Below, one piece after another: positions 1 to 13,324 of a DNA stretch of 64,000 bases. The DNA lies in the NCBI RefSeq assembly GCF_030687715.1, contig NZ_CP117445.1, positions 1 to 64,000 on the forward strand, written 5' to 3'. Source of the DNA: Pseudomonas sp. FP2196 (lineage in GTDB: Bacteria; Pseudomonadota; Gammaproteobacteria; Pseudomonadales; Pseudomonadaceae). Position numbers and translations under genes: made by a program. Each line of letters begins with the position of its first letter. Within the stretch, counting starts at the first letter, position 1. Under the pieces are notes generated by a model, which was given only the letters and a program-made list of their open reading frames with translations, was not told the DNA's origin and searched no databases.

Positions 1-1497
1 GTGGAGCTTTTGCGCGAGGAGCTGCCTGCCCAACAATTCAACACCTGGATCCGTCCACTACAGGTCGAAGCCGAAGGCGACGAGTTGCGCGTCTACGCAC
101 CGAACCGTTTCGTGCTGGACTGGGTCAACGAAAAGTACCTGGGACGCGTCCTCGAACTGCTGGATGAGCACGGCAACGGCTTGGCGCCTGCGCTTTCCTT
201 ATTAATAGGCAGCAAGCGCAGTTCGGCGCCGCGTGCAGCACCGAATGCTCCGTTGGCCGCCGCGCAAGCTTCCCAGGCTCAGGCCAATGCCGCGCCAGCG
301 AACACGCCAGCGCCAGCCCCGACGCCTGCGCCGGCCAAGCGTTCCACGCAGAAAACCGCTGAGGTCAGCGAAGAGCCGTCCCGCGACAGCTTCGATCCAA
401 TGGCCGGTGCCGCATCGCAACAGGCCCCGGTTCGCGCCGAACAGCGCACCGTGCAGGTCGAAGGCGCGCTGAAGCACACCAGTTACCTGAACCGCACATT
501 CACCTTCGAAAACTTCGTTGAAGGTAAATCCAACCAACTCGCCCGAGCGGCAGCCTGGCAGGTAGCGGACAATCCCAAGCACGGCTACAACCCACTCTTC
601 CTTTATGGTGGCGTTGGCCTGGGTAAAACTCACTTGATGCATGCGGTGGGTAACCATCTATTAAAGAAGAACCCGAATGCCAAGGTCGTATACCTGCATT
701 CCGAGCGTTTCGTGGCTGACATGGTCAAGGCGCTGCAACTGAACGCAATCAATGAGTTCAAGCGTTTCTACCGTTCGGTGGATGCCTTGTTGATCGACGA
801 CATTCAGTTCTTCGCCCGCAAAGAGCGTTCTCAGGAAGAATTTTTCCACACCTTCAACGCCCTGCTTGAAGGTGGCCAGCAGGTCATTCTCACCAGTGAC
901 CGCTATCCGAAAGAAATCGAAGGCCTTGAAGAGCGGCTCAAATCCCGCTTCGGCTGGGGCCTGACGGTTGCCGTCGAGCCGCCGGAGCTGGAAACCCGCG
1001 TAGCGATCTTGATGAAGAAGGCCGACCAGGCCAAAGTCGACTTGCCACACGATGCGGCGTTCTTCATTGCCCAGCGTATTCGCTCCAACGTCCGTGAGCT
1101 GGAAGGCGCGCTGAAACGCGTGATCGCCCACTCGCACTTCATGGGCCGCGACATCACCATCGAGTTGATTCGCGAATCCCTGAAAGACTTGTTGGCGTTG
1201 CAGGACAAGCTGGTCTCTGTGGATAACATTCAGCGCACTGTCGCCGAGTACTACAAGATCAAGATCTCCGACTTGCTGTCCAAGCGCCGTTCGCGCTCGG
1301 TCGCTCGTCCGCGTCAGGTCGCCATGGCGTTGTCCAAGGAACTGACCAACCACAGCTTGCCGGAAATCGGCGATGTGTTTGGCGGCCGCGACCACACGAC
1401 TGTTTTGCACGCCTGCCGCAAGATCAACGAACTTAAGGAATCCGACGCGGACATCCGCGAGGACTACAAGAACCTGCTGCGTACACTGACCACTTGA
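1..1497 (+). CDS. dnaA: Chromosomal replication initiator DnaA, 5'-truncated by the window edge
   Basis: DnaA binds DnaA boxes at oriC, melts the origin and loads DnaB helicase. The frame is open to base 1 and begins at [13 protein letters not shown], which in pseudomonad DnaA is preceded by roughly nine residues, so the GTG at base 1 is an internal valine codon. Domain I is residues 1-70, followed by an Ala/Pro-rich linker (about 75-130). The AAA+ core has Walker [10 protein letters not shown] (about 203-211) and Walker B LLIDDIQF. The C-terminal DNA-binding helix-turn-helix carries the DnaA signature [16 protein letters not shown]. The gene is followed 39 bases later by dnaN. Confidence 0.98.
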   Translation: MELLREELPAQQFNTWIRPLQVEAEGDELRVYAPNRFVLDWVNEKYLGRVLELLDEHGNGLAPALSLLIGSKRSSAPRAAPNAPLAAAQASQAQANAAPANTPAPAPTPAPAKRSTQKTAEVSEEPSRDSFDPMAGAASQQAPVRAEQRTVQVEGALKHTSYLNRTFTFENFVEGKSNQLARAAAWQVADNPKHGYNPLFLYGGVGLGKTHLMHAVGNHLLKKNPNAKVVYLHSERFVADMVKALQLNAINEFKRFYRSVDALLIDDIQFFARKERSQEEFFHTFNALLEGGQQVILTSDRYPKEIEGLEERLKSRFGWGLTVAVEPPELETRVAILMKKADQAKVDLPHDAAFFIAQRIRSNVRELEGALKRVIAHSHFMGRDITIELIRESLKDLLALQDKLVSVDNIQRTVAEYYKIKISDLLSKRRSRSVARPRQVAMALSKELTNHSLPEIGDVFGGRDHTTVLHACRKINELKESDADIREDYKNLLRTLTT

Positions 1498-1536
1498 TGA
1501 ACACCAGCGCAGCTTATTAAGGCAAGGGACTAGACC

Positions 1537-2640
1537 ATGCATTTCACCATTCAACGCGAAGCCCTGTTGAAACCCCTGCAACTGGTCGCAGGCGTCGTCG
1601 AGCGCCGACAGACCTTGCCGGTACTCTCAAACGTGCTGCTGGTTGTCGAAGGCCAGCAACTGTCGCTGACCGGTACCGACCTCGAAGTCGAGCTGGTCGG
1701 TCGGGTGCAACTTGAAGAGCCGGCTGAAACAGGTTCCATCACCGTGCCTGCGCGCAAGCTGATGGACATCTGCAAAAGCCTGCCCAACGACGCGCTGATC
1801 GATATCAAGGTCGACGAGCAGAAGCTGGTGGTAAAGGCTGGCCGGAGCCGCTTCACCCTGTCGACCCTGCCGGCCAACGATTTCCCGACTGTTGAAGAAG
1901 GCCCTGGCTCGCTGACCTGCAGTCTGGAGCAAAGCAAACTGCGTCGTCTGATCGAACGCACCAGCTTCGCCATGGCCCAGCAGGACGTGCGTTATTACCT
2001 CAACGGGATGCTGCTGGAAGTATCTGAAGGCATCATCCGCGCTGTGGCCACTGACGGTCACCGTCTGGCCATGTGCTCGATGAAAGCCGATATCGGTCAG
2101 CCGGATCATCACCAGGTTATCGTGCCGCGCAAAGGTATCCTTGAACTGGCGCGCCTGCTCACCGAGCCGGACGGCAACGTCAGCATCGTGCTGGGTCAGC
2201 ACCACATCCGCGCTACCACCGGTGAGTTCACCTTCACCTCAAAACTGGTCGACGGCAAATTCCCGGATTACGAGCGTGTACTGCCCAAGGGCGGCGACAA
2301 ACTGGTACTGGGCGATCGTCAGGCGCTGCGTGAAGCGTTTAGCCGTACCGCGATTCTGTCTAACGAGAAATACCGCGGCATCCGTCTGCAATTGGCCAGC
2401 GGTCAGTTGAAGATCCAGGCCAACAACCCGGAGCAGGAAGAAGCGGAAGAAGAAGTGGGCGTTGAATACAACGGCGGCTCTCTGGAAATCGGCTTCAACG
2501 TGAGCTACTTGCTCGACGTGCTGGGCGTGATGACCACCGAGCAGGTTCGTCTGATCCTGTCCGACTCCAACAGCAGTGCGCTGGTGCAAGAGTCCGACAA
2601 CGACGATTCGGCTTACGTTGTCATGCCGATGCGTCTGTAA
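1537..2640 (+). CDS. dnaN: DNA polymerase III beta subunit (sliding clamp)
   Basis: A 367-residue protein of the usual DnaN length. It begins MHFTIQREALLKPLQ and ends SAYVVMPMRL, the C-terminal signature of bacterial beta clamps. The dimeric ring encircles DNA and tethers Pol III and other clamp-binding proteins. The start at ATG 1537 follows an AAGG-type ribosome site in the 39-base gap after dnaA. recF starts 14 bases downstream, so dnaA-dnaN-recF-gyrB reads as the conserved origin-proximal operon. No palindromic terminator separates dnaA from dnaN. Confidence 0.98.
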   Translation: MHFTIQREALLKPLQLVAGVVERRQTLPVLSNVLLVVEGQQLSLTGTDLEVELVGRVQLEEPAETGSITVPARKLMDICKSLPNDALIDIKVDEQKLVVKAGRSRFTLSTLPANDFPTVEEGPGSLTCSLEQSKLRRLIERTSFAMAQQDVRYYLNGMLLEVSEGIIRAVATDGHRLAMCSMKADIGQPDHHQVIVPRKGILELARLLTEPDGNVSIVLGQHHIRATTGEFTFTSKLVDGKFPDYERVLPKGGDKLVLGDRQALREAFSRTAILSNEKYRGIRLQLASGQLKIQANNPEQEEAEEEVGVEYNGGSLEIGFNVSYLLDVLGVMTTEQVRLILSDSNSSALVQESDNDDSAYVVMPMRL

Positions 2641-2654
2641 TCAGCTGACCCTGG

Positions 2655-6181
<3,527 letters not shown>

Positions 6182-6198
6182 TCCAGATCAGCTGCAAC

Positions 6199-6231
6199 GA
6201 AAAAGGCCAACGCATTGCGTTGGCCTTTTTT
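6199..6231 (+). terminator. Rho-independent terminator of the dnaA-gyrB operon
   Basis: A perfect hairpin with arms AAAGGCCAACGCA and TGCGTTGGCCTTT follows the gyrB stop by about 18 bases and ends in a T-run. An A-run on the other side lets it also serve the convergent response-regulator gene. Confidence 0.9.
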
Positions 6232-6243
6232 ATTACCCGCGAT

Positions 6244-6963
6244 TCACTCGCTCGCCGTCGTCACACTCTCCAACCGATACCCATACCCGTAAATCGTCAG
6301 CAACTGCCAACCGCGATCCGCCGTCAGCCCCAACTTGTTACGCAACCGATAGATATGCGTATCCAGCGGCCTTGAGGAGGCTACTTCCTCATGTGGCCAA
6401 AATCGCTCATACAGGTAATCGCGCGACAGCGGTCGCCCTAAATTACTGAACAGGCACCGAGCCAGCCGATACTCGCGTTCAGTCATGACGATCGGCTTAC
6501 CCTCACGGGTGACGGTCAATTCGGCATCGTCGAAGGTCAGGTCATTGAAGGTGAGTACTTCGGCAGCAGGTGTGCGTGGCTGGCTGTGCCGGCGCAGCAC
6601 TGCGGCGACCCGGGCTTTCAGTTCATTGGGCCGGAACGGTTTGCTGACGTAGTCGTCGGCGCCGGCGTTGAGGGCCTGGACGATATCGCTTTCGCCATCG
6701 CGGCTGGTGAGCATGATCGCCGCAGGCGGCGCTTCCATGTGTTCGCGAGTCCAGCGCAGTAAAGCCAGACCGGTGAGGTCGGGCAGTTGCCAGTCGAGGA
6801 TCAGCAGGTCGAAGGTTTCCCGGCGCAATTGCCGCAGCAGGTCTTCACCGCGCTCGAAGCTGTGCAGAGACCATGGCTGTTCTCCGACCTCGGCCATTTG
6901 TTGCAAGGTCTGCTCGACCCGGCGCAGCTCGGCGGGCTCGTCGTCCAGTATTGCAACTCGCAT
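6244..6963 (-). CDS. OmpR-family response regulator
   Basis: A 239-residue transcription regulator. The receiver domain (1-120) has the acidic pair D7/D8, phospho-acceptor D57 in LLILDWQLPD, and the conserved lysine in DDYVSKPF. The winged-helix domain (about 140-235) ends in the OmpR-type DTHIYRLRNKLG and GYGYRLE motifs. ATG 6963 is chosen because the protein then starts directly with the receiver strand MRVAILDDEP and has an AAGGA site upstream; a longer start at 7020 adds 19 unconserved residues. It is divergent from the sensor kinase at 7131, its likely partner. The regulated genes cannot be told from sequence. Confidence 0.9.
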   Translation of the reverse strand: MRVAILDDEPAELRRVEQTLQQMAEVGEQPWSLHSFERGEDLLRQLRRETFDLLILDWQLPDLTGLALLRWTREHMEAPPAAIMLTSRDGESDIVQALNAGADDYVSKPFRPNELKARVAAVLRRHSQPRTPAAEVLTFNDLTFDDAELTVTREGKPIVMTEREYRLARCLFSNLGRPLSRDYLYERFWPHEEVASSRPLDTHIYRLRNKLGLTADRGWQLLTIYGYGYRLESVTTASE

Positions 6964-7130
6964 ACGCGGTGGTTCCTTGTTGCTGGGGCAGTTGGCCGTC
7001 AACCTTAGCCGCTCGGCCATCGCTATGAAAGGAAGCAGCCCGCCGTTAGTCGACGTCCGCTATGATTCTTCGGGTCACCTCTCAGACCTGTGGCCTATGA
7101 AACCATTCACCCGCCCTACCCCTTTTTCCC

Positions 7131-8663
7131 ATGAATGACCGCCGGCGGCACGAAAGCCGCGAGCCGAGCCAGGTGCAGCGACTGTTTCGCCAGTTGGTGC
7201 GTGAGTGGTTGTGGATAAGTCTAGTGCTGTTACCGCTGACTGCCCTGTTGTCGTATCGCGCGCAGATAAACTTGCACGATGCTTCTCCGGCAGCGGGTGC
7301 TCTGCTCTCGGTTGGCTGGGTGGCTTGCATACTGGGGCTACTGCTGTGGCGGCCGCGTCTGGCACTTTGGGTGACACTGATTGGCATGGCGTGCGTGTTG
7401 ATTACCAGCGCTGGCCTGGCGGAAATGCGTCTATGGTGGTCGCCGACGCCAGCGGTGTTGGGCATGCTGTTTGGCTATCTGATCTGGAACTGGCGCCGGC
7501 TCAGCGTGGTGCTGACGTACTTCGGCTGGGAATTGGCGCGGCTCGACAGCGAACCGAAAGTGTTTCCCGAGCGCCGCCGCACGCAATTTACCGGCGCTGA
7601 TCGCTTGCAGGGCCAGATCATGGCGCTCGAACAAGCCATGAGCCGCACCCGCGATACCCGGCGGTTCATCGCGGACGGTCTGGAGTATTTGCCCGTTGCC
7701 ACACTGATCAGCGACCCCAAGGGACGGATCCTGTTGGGCAATCGCAAGGCTCGTCTTCTGTTCGATCAGGCGCTGGTGGGCGACGATGTTCTCGATCAAC
7801 TGGCACAGCTCGGTTATCCCGAGTTGTCCACAGCGCCGCGCCCTACATTGTCCGCCATGCCACTGCTGGAGTTTCGCGATCACAAGGAACGCAGTCTGCG
7901 TCTTGAGCGTGCCGCGTTGCTGCCGGTGGACGGTGACACGCCAATCGGTTGGTTGCTGAGCCTCACCGACCTCAGTGCCGAGCGCGCCGCAGAGGAACAA
8001 CGTGGCGTTTTACTGCGCTTTCTCTCCCACGATCTGCGCGCGCCGCATTCGGCTATCCTCGCTCTGCTCGATGTTCACCGCCATCAGGCCGGAGCGGATT
8101 CACCGCTGTTCGAGCAGATTGAACGTCAGGTGCGCCGCGCGCTTTCCTTGACTGACGGCTTCGTGCTGTTGGCGCGGGCGGAATCCGAGGCCTATCAGTT
8201 CCAGCCCAGTCTGTTTGCGATGCTGGTCCTCGACGTGGTGGATCAGGCATTGCCCATCGCCCAACAACAACGTATCGAGTTGCGCCACGACATGGACGAG
8301 CAAGCCCAGGAGCGGCTGGTGCTGGCCGACCAGGGATTGCTGACCCGTGCATTGTTCAATTTGCTGGAAAACGCCATCAAGTACAGCCCGGCCGACACCA
8401 CGATTCAGTTGCGCGTCAGTTGCGACAATGAATGGTTGCGCTGCGAGCTGACGGATCAAGGCAAAGGCATCACTGCCGAAGAACTGCCCGACCTGTTCAC
8501 TCAATACCGGCGCTTTTCCTCAGCCCAAGGGATCGATGGCATAGGACTGGGATTGTCGATGGTTAAAGCCGTGATCGATCATCATGGCGGCCGAATCGAG
8601 TGCTTTAGCGTGGTCGATCAAGGCACAACGTTCGTGCTTGAGTTGCCGCTTATCGCTGATTGA
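7131..8663 (+). CDS. Membrane sensor histidine kinase, apparently a CHASE2-type kinase lacking the CHASE2 domain
   Basis: A 510-residue kinase. One N-terminal membrane segment (about 26-42) is followed after only about 14 residues by three more (about 56-73, 78-95, 104-120). A PAS-like region lies at about 170-280. The kinase core has the H-box SHDLRAPHS (phospho-acceptor H300), N-box NLLENAIKYSP, G1 DQGKGI and G2 GIGLGLSM. The TM1 start (REWLWISLVLLPLTALLS) and the segment LSVVLTYFGWELARLD resemble, from memory, the two sides of the CHASE2 domain in longer pseudomonad kinases, so an in-frame loss of the sensor is inferred. No strong ribosome site precedes ATG 7131; GTG 7173 is an alternative start. 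Confidence 0.85.
   Translation: MNDRRRHESREPSQVQRLFRQLVREWLWISLVLLPLTALLSYRAQINLHDASPAAGALLSVGWVACILGLLLWRPRLALWVTLIGMACVLITSAGLAEMRLWWSPTPAVLGMLFGYLIWNWRRLSVVLTYFGWELARLDSEPKVFPERRRTQFTGADRLQGQIMALEQAMSRTRDTRRFIADGLEYLPVATLISDPKGRILLGNRKARLLFDQALVGDDVLDQLAQLGYPELSTAPRPTLSAMPLLEFRDHKERSLRLERAALLPVDGDTPIGWLLSLTDLSAERAAEEQRGVLLRFLSHDLRAPHSAILALLDVHRHQAGADSPLFEQIERQVRRALSLTDGFVLLARAESEAYQFQPSLFAMLVLDVVDQALPIAQQQRIELRHDMDEQAQERLVLADQGLLTRALFNLLENAIKYSPADTTIQLRVSCDNEWLRCELTDQGKGITAEELPDLFTQYRRFSSAQGIDGIGLGLSMVKAVIDHHGGRIECFSVVDQGTTFVLELPLIAD
7210..7218 (-). promoter_or_regulatory. Perfect DnaA box (inside kinase gene)
   Basis: TGTGGATAA, reverse of the consensus TTATCCACA. It is the box nearest to dnaA in this window and lies inside codons for the first membrane helix of the kinase. 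Confidence 0.6.
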
Positions 8664-8671
8664 TAAGGCAC

Positions 8672-8702
8672 AAAAAAACCGGCTATATCAGCCGGTTTTT
8701 TT
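8672..8702. terminator. Bidirectional Rho-independent terminator
   Basis: Perfect hairpin arms AAAAAACCGGCT and AGCCGGTTTTTT with a five-base loop, starting 8 bases after the kinase stop. The A-run and T-run make it usable in both directions. Confidence 0.9.
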
Positions 8703-8817
8703 ACTTCCAGAAAAAACTTATGCACCTTTTACGGCGTTTTATGAGCTTGAGAAATATATAAGTAAATCAATTACTTAACATCAATATTCAGGCATTTTCA
8801 ACAAAACCGTACACAGG

Positions 8818-8826
8818 TTATCCACA
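8818..8826 (+). promoter_or_regulatory. Perfect DnaA box (intergenic)
   Basis: TTATCCACA just beyond the 3' end of the acyltransferase gene, in an AT-rich gap of about 130 bases that follows the kinase terminator. Confidence 0.65.
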
Positions 8827-8831
8827 AAATC

Positions 8832-9611
8832 TCAGACAGCCAGCTGATCACTCGCAGCCGGCGCGTGCGGGGCCGGTGGCAACGAGCCCATTTCGCGCTG
8901 GGTCTTTTCATTCCAGGCCTGCACCCGGTCGTTCAGCTCGGCGATGGCACGCGGGCCAGTACCTTCGGCGTACATCGGTTCACCAATGACCACCGTGATC
9001 ACTCCGGACGTCTTGCCCCAGCCGATTTTCGGCCAGAACTTGCCCGCATTGTGTGCAATCGGCAGGACCGGAAGCGCCGCATTTACTGCCAATGCGCTGC
9101 CACTGCGCGAGAACTTGCCGACAGTGCCATAAGGAACGCGCGTGCCTTCCGGAAAGATCAGCACCCAAACGTTGTCCTTGAGCAGTTCATCACCCTTTGC
9201 AGCGACTTGTTTCAGCGCCGCTTTCGGGTTGTCGCGATCAATGGCAATCGGCCGCAGCATGGCCATGGCCCAGCCGAAGAACGGCACGTAGAGCAATTCG
9301 CGCTTGAGCACCTGGCTCAAAGGCGAGAAATAGGCGGAGAGAAAGAACGTCTCCCAAGTGCTCTGGTGGTTCGACTGAATCACGCAGGGCCGGTCAGGCA
9401 CGTTTTCCGCGCCTTTGATTTCGTAGCGGATACCGAGGAACACCTTGGTCAACCACAAGGCGCAACGGCACCAGTACACGTTGATAAAACGATAGCGCGC
9501 CTTGAATGGCAAAAAAGGCGCGATGAAAAAGCTCAGGCTGCACCACAGCAAGGACGTGGTGCCCAGCAGCAGGTAAAAAAGGAAAATTCTGAAGGCCCGC
9601 AGTATCGACAT
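8832..9611 (-). CDS. 1-acylglycerol-3-phosphate acyltransferase (PlsC/LPLAT family)
   Basis: A 259-residue inner-membrane acyltransferase that would convert lysophosphatidic acid to phosphatidic acid or acylate a related lysolipid. The family motifs are present: NHQSTWE (catalytic H-x4-D/E type), the FPEGTRVPYG motif and a conserved proline near VLPIAH. An N-terminal hydrophobic segment (about 8-32) anchors it. From memory it matches the gene after gyrB in P. aeruginosa. gmhB lies upstream on the same strand, about 80 bases away. Confidence 0.9.
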   Translation of the reverse strand: MSILRAFRIFLFYLLLGTTSLLWCSLSFFIAPFLPFKARYRFINVYWCRCALWLTKVFLGIRYEIKGAENVPDRPCVIQSNHQSTWETFFLSAYFSPLSQVLKRELLYVPFFGWAMAMLRPIAIDRDNPKAALKQVAAKGDELLKDNVWVLIFPEGTRVPYGTVGKFSRSGSALAVNAALPVLPIAHNAGKFWPKIGWGKTSGVITVVIGEPMYAEGTGPRAIAELNDRVQAWNEKTQREMGSLPPAPHAPAASDQLAV

Positions 9612-9694
9612 GGCGACGTTTACCGTTACGGGGCAATGCCCGTCTGTTCAAGCGCACTCCCGATCAATCCCTGGTCAGGAATTTCAGAAGTACT

Positions 9695-10228
9695 CTAGTT
9701 GTGGATAAGTTCTGCGGCAATCGCCGCCAGATCGTCAAAAATCAGAGTGCCAACCGGCAGGGTTTTGCCCTGAGTCTTTTCGCCTTTCCCGGTCTTTACC
9801 AAAACTGGCTGTGAATCGACGGCTTTGGCGGCCTCCAGGTCACCAAGGCTGTCGCCGACGAACCAGACATTCGTCAGCGCCACGTTGTAATGCTCGGCGA
9901 TGGTTTTCAACATCCCGGGTTTCGGTTTGCGGCAATCGCAACCTTCATCCGGCCCATGCGGGCAGTAAACGATCAGCCCGACTTCACCGCCCTGCTCCGC
10001 CACCAATTCGCGCAGGCGCGCGTGCATGGCGTCGAGGGTAGCGAGGTCGTAGTAGCCGCGAGCAATACCGGACTGGTTGGTGGCGACCGCCACCGTCCAG
10101 CCGGCCTTGCTCAACTGCGCAATCGCCTCGATCGAACCGGGCAAAGGAATCCACTCCTCCACCGACTTGATGTAAGCGTCGGAGTCGTAATTGATCACTC
10201 CGTCCCGATCGAGAATCAGCAGTTTCAA
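9695..10228 (-). CDS. gmhB: D-glycero-beta-D-manno-heptose-1,7-bisphosphate 7-phosphatase
   Basis: A HAD phosphatase of the ADP-heptose pathway for the LPS inner core. It has 177 residues from TTG 10228, which gives MKLLILDRDGVIN with the nucleophile pair in DRDG. A GAGG element lies 8 bases upstream, just after the glyS stop. The zinc loop CPHGPDEGCDCRKPKPGM is typical of GmhB, and GDSLGDLEAA is HAD motif III/IV. The frame extends further upstream only inside glyS. The coding end contains a DnaA box. It is probably co-transcribed with glyQ-glyS. Confidence 0.93.
   Translation of the reverse strand: MKLLILDRDGVINYDSDAYIKSVEEWIPLPGSIEAIAQLSKAGWTVAVATNQSGIARGYYDLATLDAMHARLRELVAEQGGEVGLIVYCPHGPDEGCDCRKPKPGMLKTIAEHYNVALTNVWFVGDSLGDLEAAKAVDSQPVLVKTGKGEKTQGKTLPVGTLIFDDLAAIAAELIHN
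9700..9708 (-). promoter_or_regulatory. Perfect DnaA box (3' end of gmhB)
   Basis: TGTGGATAA on the plus strand, encoding the penultimate residues of GmhB (LIHN) on the minus strand. Confidence 0.6.
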
Positions 10229-10238
10229 CAGCAATCCC

Positions 10239-12293
10239 TCAACCCAGCAGCGAGATGTCGGCAACACCGAGGAACAAGCCACGCAGACGCGCCAACAGCG
10301 CGTAACGGTTGGCCCGAACCTTGGCGTCTTCGGCATTGACCATCACCGCGTCAAAGAACGCGTCGACCGGTTCACGCAATGCCGCCAGGCGTGCCAGCGA
10401 TTCGTTGTACTGACGCGCCGCCGCCATTGGCTGCACAGCCTGGTCAGCCTGCTGGATCGCCGAGTACAGCGAGAACTCGTTGGCGTTGTCGAAGTATTTG
10501 GCTTCAACCACGGTCGGCACCGAGCCTTCAACCTTGCTCAGCAAGTTCGACACACGCTTGTTCACCGCCGCCAGCGCTGCCGCTTCCGGCAGTTTGCGGA
10601 AGGCCTGCACCGCTTGCACACGCTGGTCGAAGTCCAGCGCCGAACCCGGCTTCAGGGCACGTACCGACAGGTAAGTGGCCACATCGACGCCTTCGTCTTC
10701 GTAACGCGCGCGCAGACGGTCGAAGATGAACTCCAGCACGGCTTCGTTGAGGCCGGCAGCCTTGACCTTGGCACCGAACGCATTCACGGCGAAGGCCACG
10801 GCGTCGTTCAGGTCCAGATCCAGTTTTTTCTCGATCAGGATGCGCAGCACGCCAAGTGCCGCACGGCGCAGGGCATACGGGTCTTTGCTGCCGGTTGGCA
10901 GCATGCCGATACCGAAGATACCGACCAGAGTGTCAAGCTTGTCCGCGATAGCGACGGCCGCACCGGTCAGGGTCACCGGCAGTTCAGCACCGGCACCGCG
11001 CGGCATGTACTGCTCGTTCAGCGCCAGCGCGACGTCTTCCGGCTCGCCATCATTGAGGGCGTAGTAGTAGCCGGCAACACCTTGCATTTCCGGGAACTCG
11101 CCAACCATCTCGGTGGCCAGGTCGCACTTCGACAGCAGACCAGCGCGGGCCGCCCACGAAGCGTTGCCGCCGATGCGTGCGGCGATGTAAGCAGCCAGTT
11201 TCGATACGCGCTCGGCCTTGTCGTAGACGCTGCCGAGTTTTTCCTGGAAGACTACGTTCTTCAGGCGATCGTTGAACACTTCGAGCTTCTGCTTCTTGTC
11301 TTGCTTGAAGAAGAACTCGGCGTCGGTCAGGCGTGGACGAACCACTTTCTCGTTACCGGCGATGATCTGCTGCGGATCTTTGCTTTCGATGTTGGCCACA
11401 GTGATGAAACGTGGCAGCAACTTGCCGTCGGCGTCCAGCAGGCAGAAGTACTTCTGGTTGTCCTGCATGGTGGTGATCAGCGCTTCCTGCGGTACGTCGA
11501 GGAAGCGTTCCTCGAACGAGCACACCAGCGGCACCGGCCATTCAACCAGTGCGGTCACTTCGTCGAGCAGCGCCGGCGGCACGATTGCCGTGCCTTCCTG
11601 GCGGGTGGCCAGCTCTTCGGTGCGCTTGCTGATGATCTCGCGACGCTCGTTGGCGTCAGCCAGAACGTAGGCAGCACGCAGGTCGGCCAGGTAGCTCGAC
11701 GGCGAACCGATGCGCACGCTTTGCGGGTGGTGGAAGCGATGACCACGGGAATCACGGCCAGCCTTTTGCGCGAGGATCGTGCAGTCGATGACCTGGTCAC
11801 CGAGCAGCATCACCAGCCATTGGGTCGGACGTACGAACTCTTCTTTGCGCGCACCCCAACGCATGCGTTTCGGGATCGGCAGGTCGTTCAGCGAATCTTC
11901 GACGATGGTCGGCAGCAGGCTCGCGGTCGGCTTGCCGGCGATGCTCTGGCTGTAGCGCAGCTTCGGGCCGCTCTGGTCGATTTCGCTCAGCTCGACGCCG
12001 CACTTCTTGGCAAAACCAAGAGCTGCTTGCGTCGGATTGCCTTCAGCGTCGAACGCTGCCTGACGTGGCGGGCCGTCGAGGTTGATGCTGCGATCCGGCT
12101 GCTGGGTGGCCAGCGCAGTGATCAGCACAGCCAGACGACGCGGCGCGGCGTAGACGGTTTTGCTCTCATAGCTCAGGCCGGCGGCTTGCAGGCCCTTGTC
12201 GATACCGGCGAGGAACGCGTCAGCCAAAGTGTTCAGGGCTTTGGGTGGCAGTTCTTCAGTGCCCAGTTCAACCAGAAAATCTTGCGCACTCAT
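10239..12293 (-). CDS. glyS: Glycyl-tRNA synthetase beta subunit
   Basis: A 684-residue beta subunit of the alpha2-beta2 glycyl-tRNA synthetase; the family is usually about 680-690. It starts [20 protein letters not shown], the beta-subunit signature, and ends with the anticodon-binding-like helical domain ([22 protein letters not shown]). Its ATG overlaps the glyQ stop by four bases, giving tight translational coupling with the catalytic alpha subunit. Confidence 0.98.
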   Translation of the reverse strand: MSAQDFLVELGTEELPPKALNTLADAFLAGIDKGLQAAGLSYESKTVYAAPRRLAVLITALATQQPDRSINLDGPPRQAAFDAEGNPTQAALGFAKKCGVELSEIDQSGPKLRYSQSIAGKPTASLLPTIVEDSLNDLPIPKRMRWGARKEEFVRPTQWLVMLLGDQVIDCTILAQKAGRDSRGHRFHHPQSVRIGSPSSYLADLRAAYVLADANERREIISKRTEELATRQEGTAIVPPALLDEVTALVEWPVPLVCSFEERFLDVPQEALITTMQDNQKYFCLLDADGKLLPRFITVANIESKDPQQIIAGNEKVVRPRLTDAEFFFKQDKKQKLEVFNDRLKNVVFQEKLGSVYDKAERVSKLAAYIAARIGGNASWAARAGLLSKCDLATEMVGEFPEMQGVAGYYYALNDGEPEDVALALNEQYMPRGAGAELPVTLTGAAVAIADKLDTLVGIFGIGMLPTGSKDPYALRRAALGVLRILIEKKLDLDLNDAVAFAVNAFGAKVKAAGLNEAVLEFIFDRLRARYEDEGVDVATYLSVRALKPGSALDFDQRVQAVQAFRKLPEAAALAAVNKRVSNLLSKVEGSVPTVVEAKYFDNANEFSLYSAIQQADQAVQPMAAARQYNESLARLAALREPVDAFFDAVMVNAEDAKVRANRYALLARLRGLFLGVADISLLG

Positions 12294-13243
12294 TGTGCAG
12301 CCTCCAGCTTGGCCAGTACTTCGTCACGCAGGTCCGGGGTCGCCATCGGGAAGCCCAGCTTGGCGCGGGCCAGCAGGTAGGCTTGGGCGACGGAACGCGC
12401 CAGGGTGCGAACGCGCAGAATGTATTGCTGACGCGCGGTCACCGAGATCGCCCGGCGCGCATCCAGCAGGTTGAAGGTATGCGAGGCCTTCAACACCATT
12501 TCGTAGCTCGGCAAAGGCAGCGGCTGGTCGAGCTCGATCAGGCGCTTGGCTTCGCCCTCATAGAAGTCGAACAGTTCGAACAGCTTGTCGACGTTGGCGT
12601 GTTCGAAGTTGTAGGTGGACTGCTCCACTTCGTTCTGGTGGAACACGTCGCCGTAAGTCACTTTGCCCATCGGGCCGTCAGCCCAGACCAGGTCGTAAAC
12701 CGAATCCACGCCTTGCAGGTACATGGCCAGACGCTCGAGACCGTAGGTGATCTCGCCGGTCACCGGGTAGCACTCGATGCCGCCCGCCTGCTGGAAGTAA
12801 GTGAACTGCGTGACTTCCATGCCGTTGAGCCAGACTTCCCAGCCCAGACCCCAGGCGCCGAGGGTCGGCGATTCCCAGTTGTCTTCGACGAAGCGAATGT
12901 CGTGGACCAGCGGGTCCAGACCGACATGCTTGAGGGAGCCCAGGTACAGTTCCTGGAAGTTGTCCGGGTTCGGCTTCAGAACTACCTGGAATTGATAGTA
13001 GTGCTGCAGACGGTTCGGGTTTTCGCCGTAGCGGCCGTCAGTCGGACGGCGGCTTGGCTGCACGTAAGCGGCGTTCCAGGTTTCCGGGCCGATGGCGCGC
13101 AGGAAGGTCGCGGTGTGGAAAGTGCCGGCGCCTACTTCCATATCGTAGGGCTGAAGTACCACACAACCTTGCTCGGCCCAGTATTGCTGGAGCGCGAGGA
13201 TCAAGTCTTGGAAGGTACGCACGGCTGGCGTAGGCTGGCTCAC
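12290..13243 (-). CDS. glyQ: Glycyl-tRNA synthetase alpha subunit, GTG start
   Basis: A 317-residue catalytic alpha subunit of the tetrameric synthetase. GTG 13243 gives [22 protein letters not shown], and an AGGTGA ribosome site sits about 7 bases upstream; the open frame before it is not conserved in appearance. Class II motifs are visible, including [29 protein letters not shown] in shortened view (residues about 26-54) and the ERLAMYLQ segment. It is divergent from tag with 81 bases between; I saw no T-box or riboswitch there. Confidence 0.97.
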   Translation of the reverse strand: MSQPTPAVRTFQDLILALQQYWAEQGCVVLQPYDMEVGAGTFHTATFLRAIGPETWNAAYVQPSRRPTDGRYGENPNRLQHYYQFQVVLKPNPDNFQELYLGSLKHVGLDPLVHDIRFVEDNWESPTLGAWGLGWEVWLNGMEVTQFTYFQQAGGIECYPVTGEITYGLERLAMYLQGVDSVYDLVWADGPMGKVTYGDVFHQNEVEQSTYNFEHANVDKLFELFDFYEGEAKRLIELDQPLPLPSYEMVLKASHTFNLLDARRAISVTARQQYILRVRTLARSVAQAYLLARAKLGFPMATPDLRDEVLAKLEAAQ

Positions 13244-13324
13244 GAAATTCACCTGTTTCTTGGGCTGCGATTTAAAGAGCGGGAGTATACCCGATTCGTT
13301 GCTGCGCACGCCCCCTGGAGCCTT

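Noticed and set aside
1..3. GTG at base 1 as the dnaA start
   Set aside because: The frame is open to the edge, and pseudomonad DnaA has about nine more residues before VELLREELP, so this is an internal codon.
1498..1536. Replication origin between dnaA and dnaN
   Set aside because: The gap is only 39 bases and has no DnaA box; the origin is expected upstream of dnaA, outside the window.
10191..13320. Long plus-strand open frames opposite glyS and glyQ
   Set aside because: They run antisense to well-supported synthetase genes and show low-complexity, arginine- and valine-rich products without motifs.
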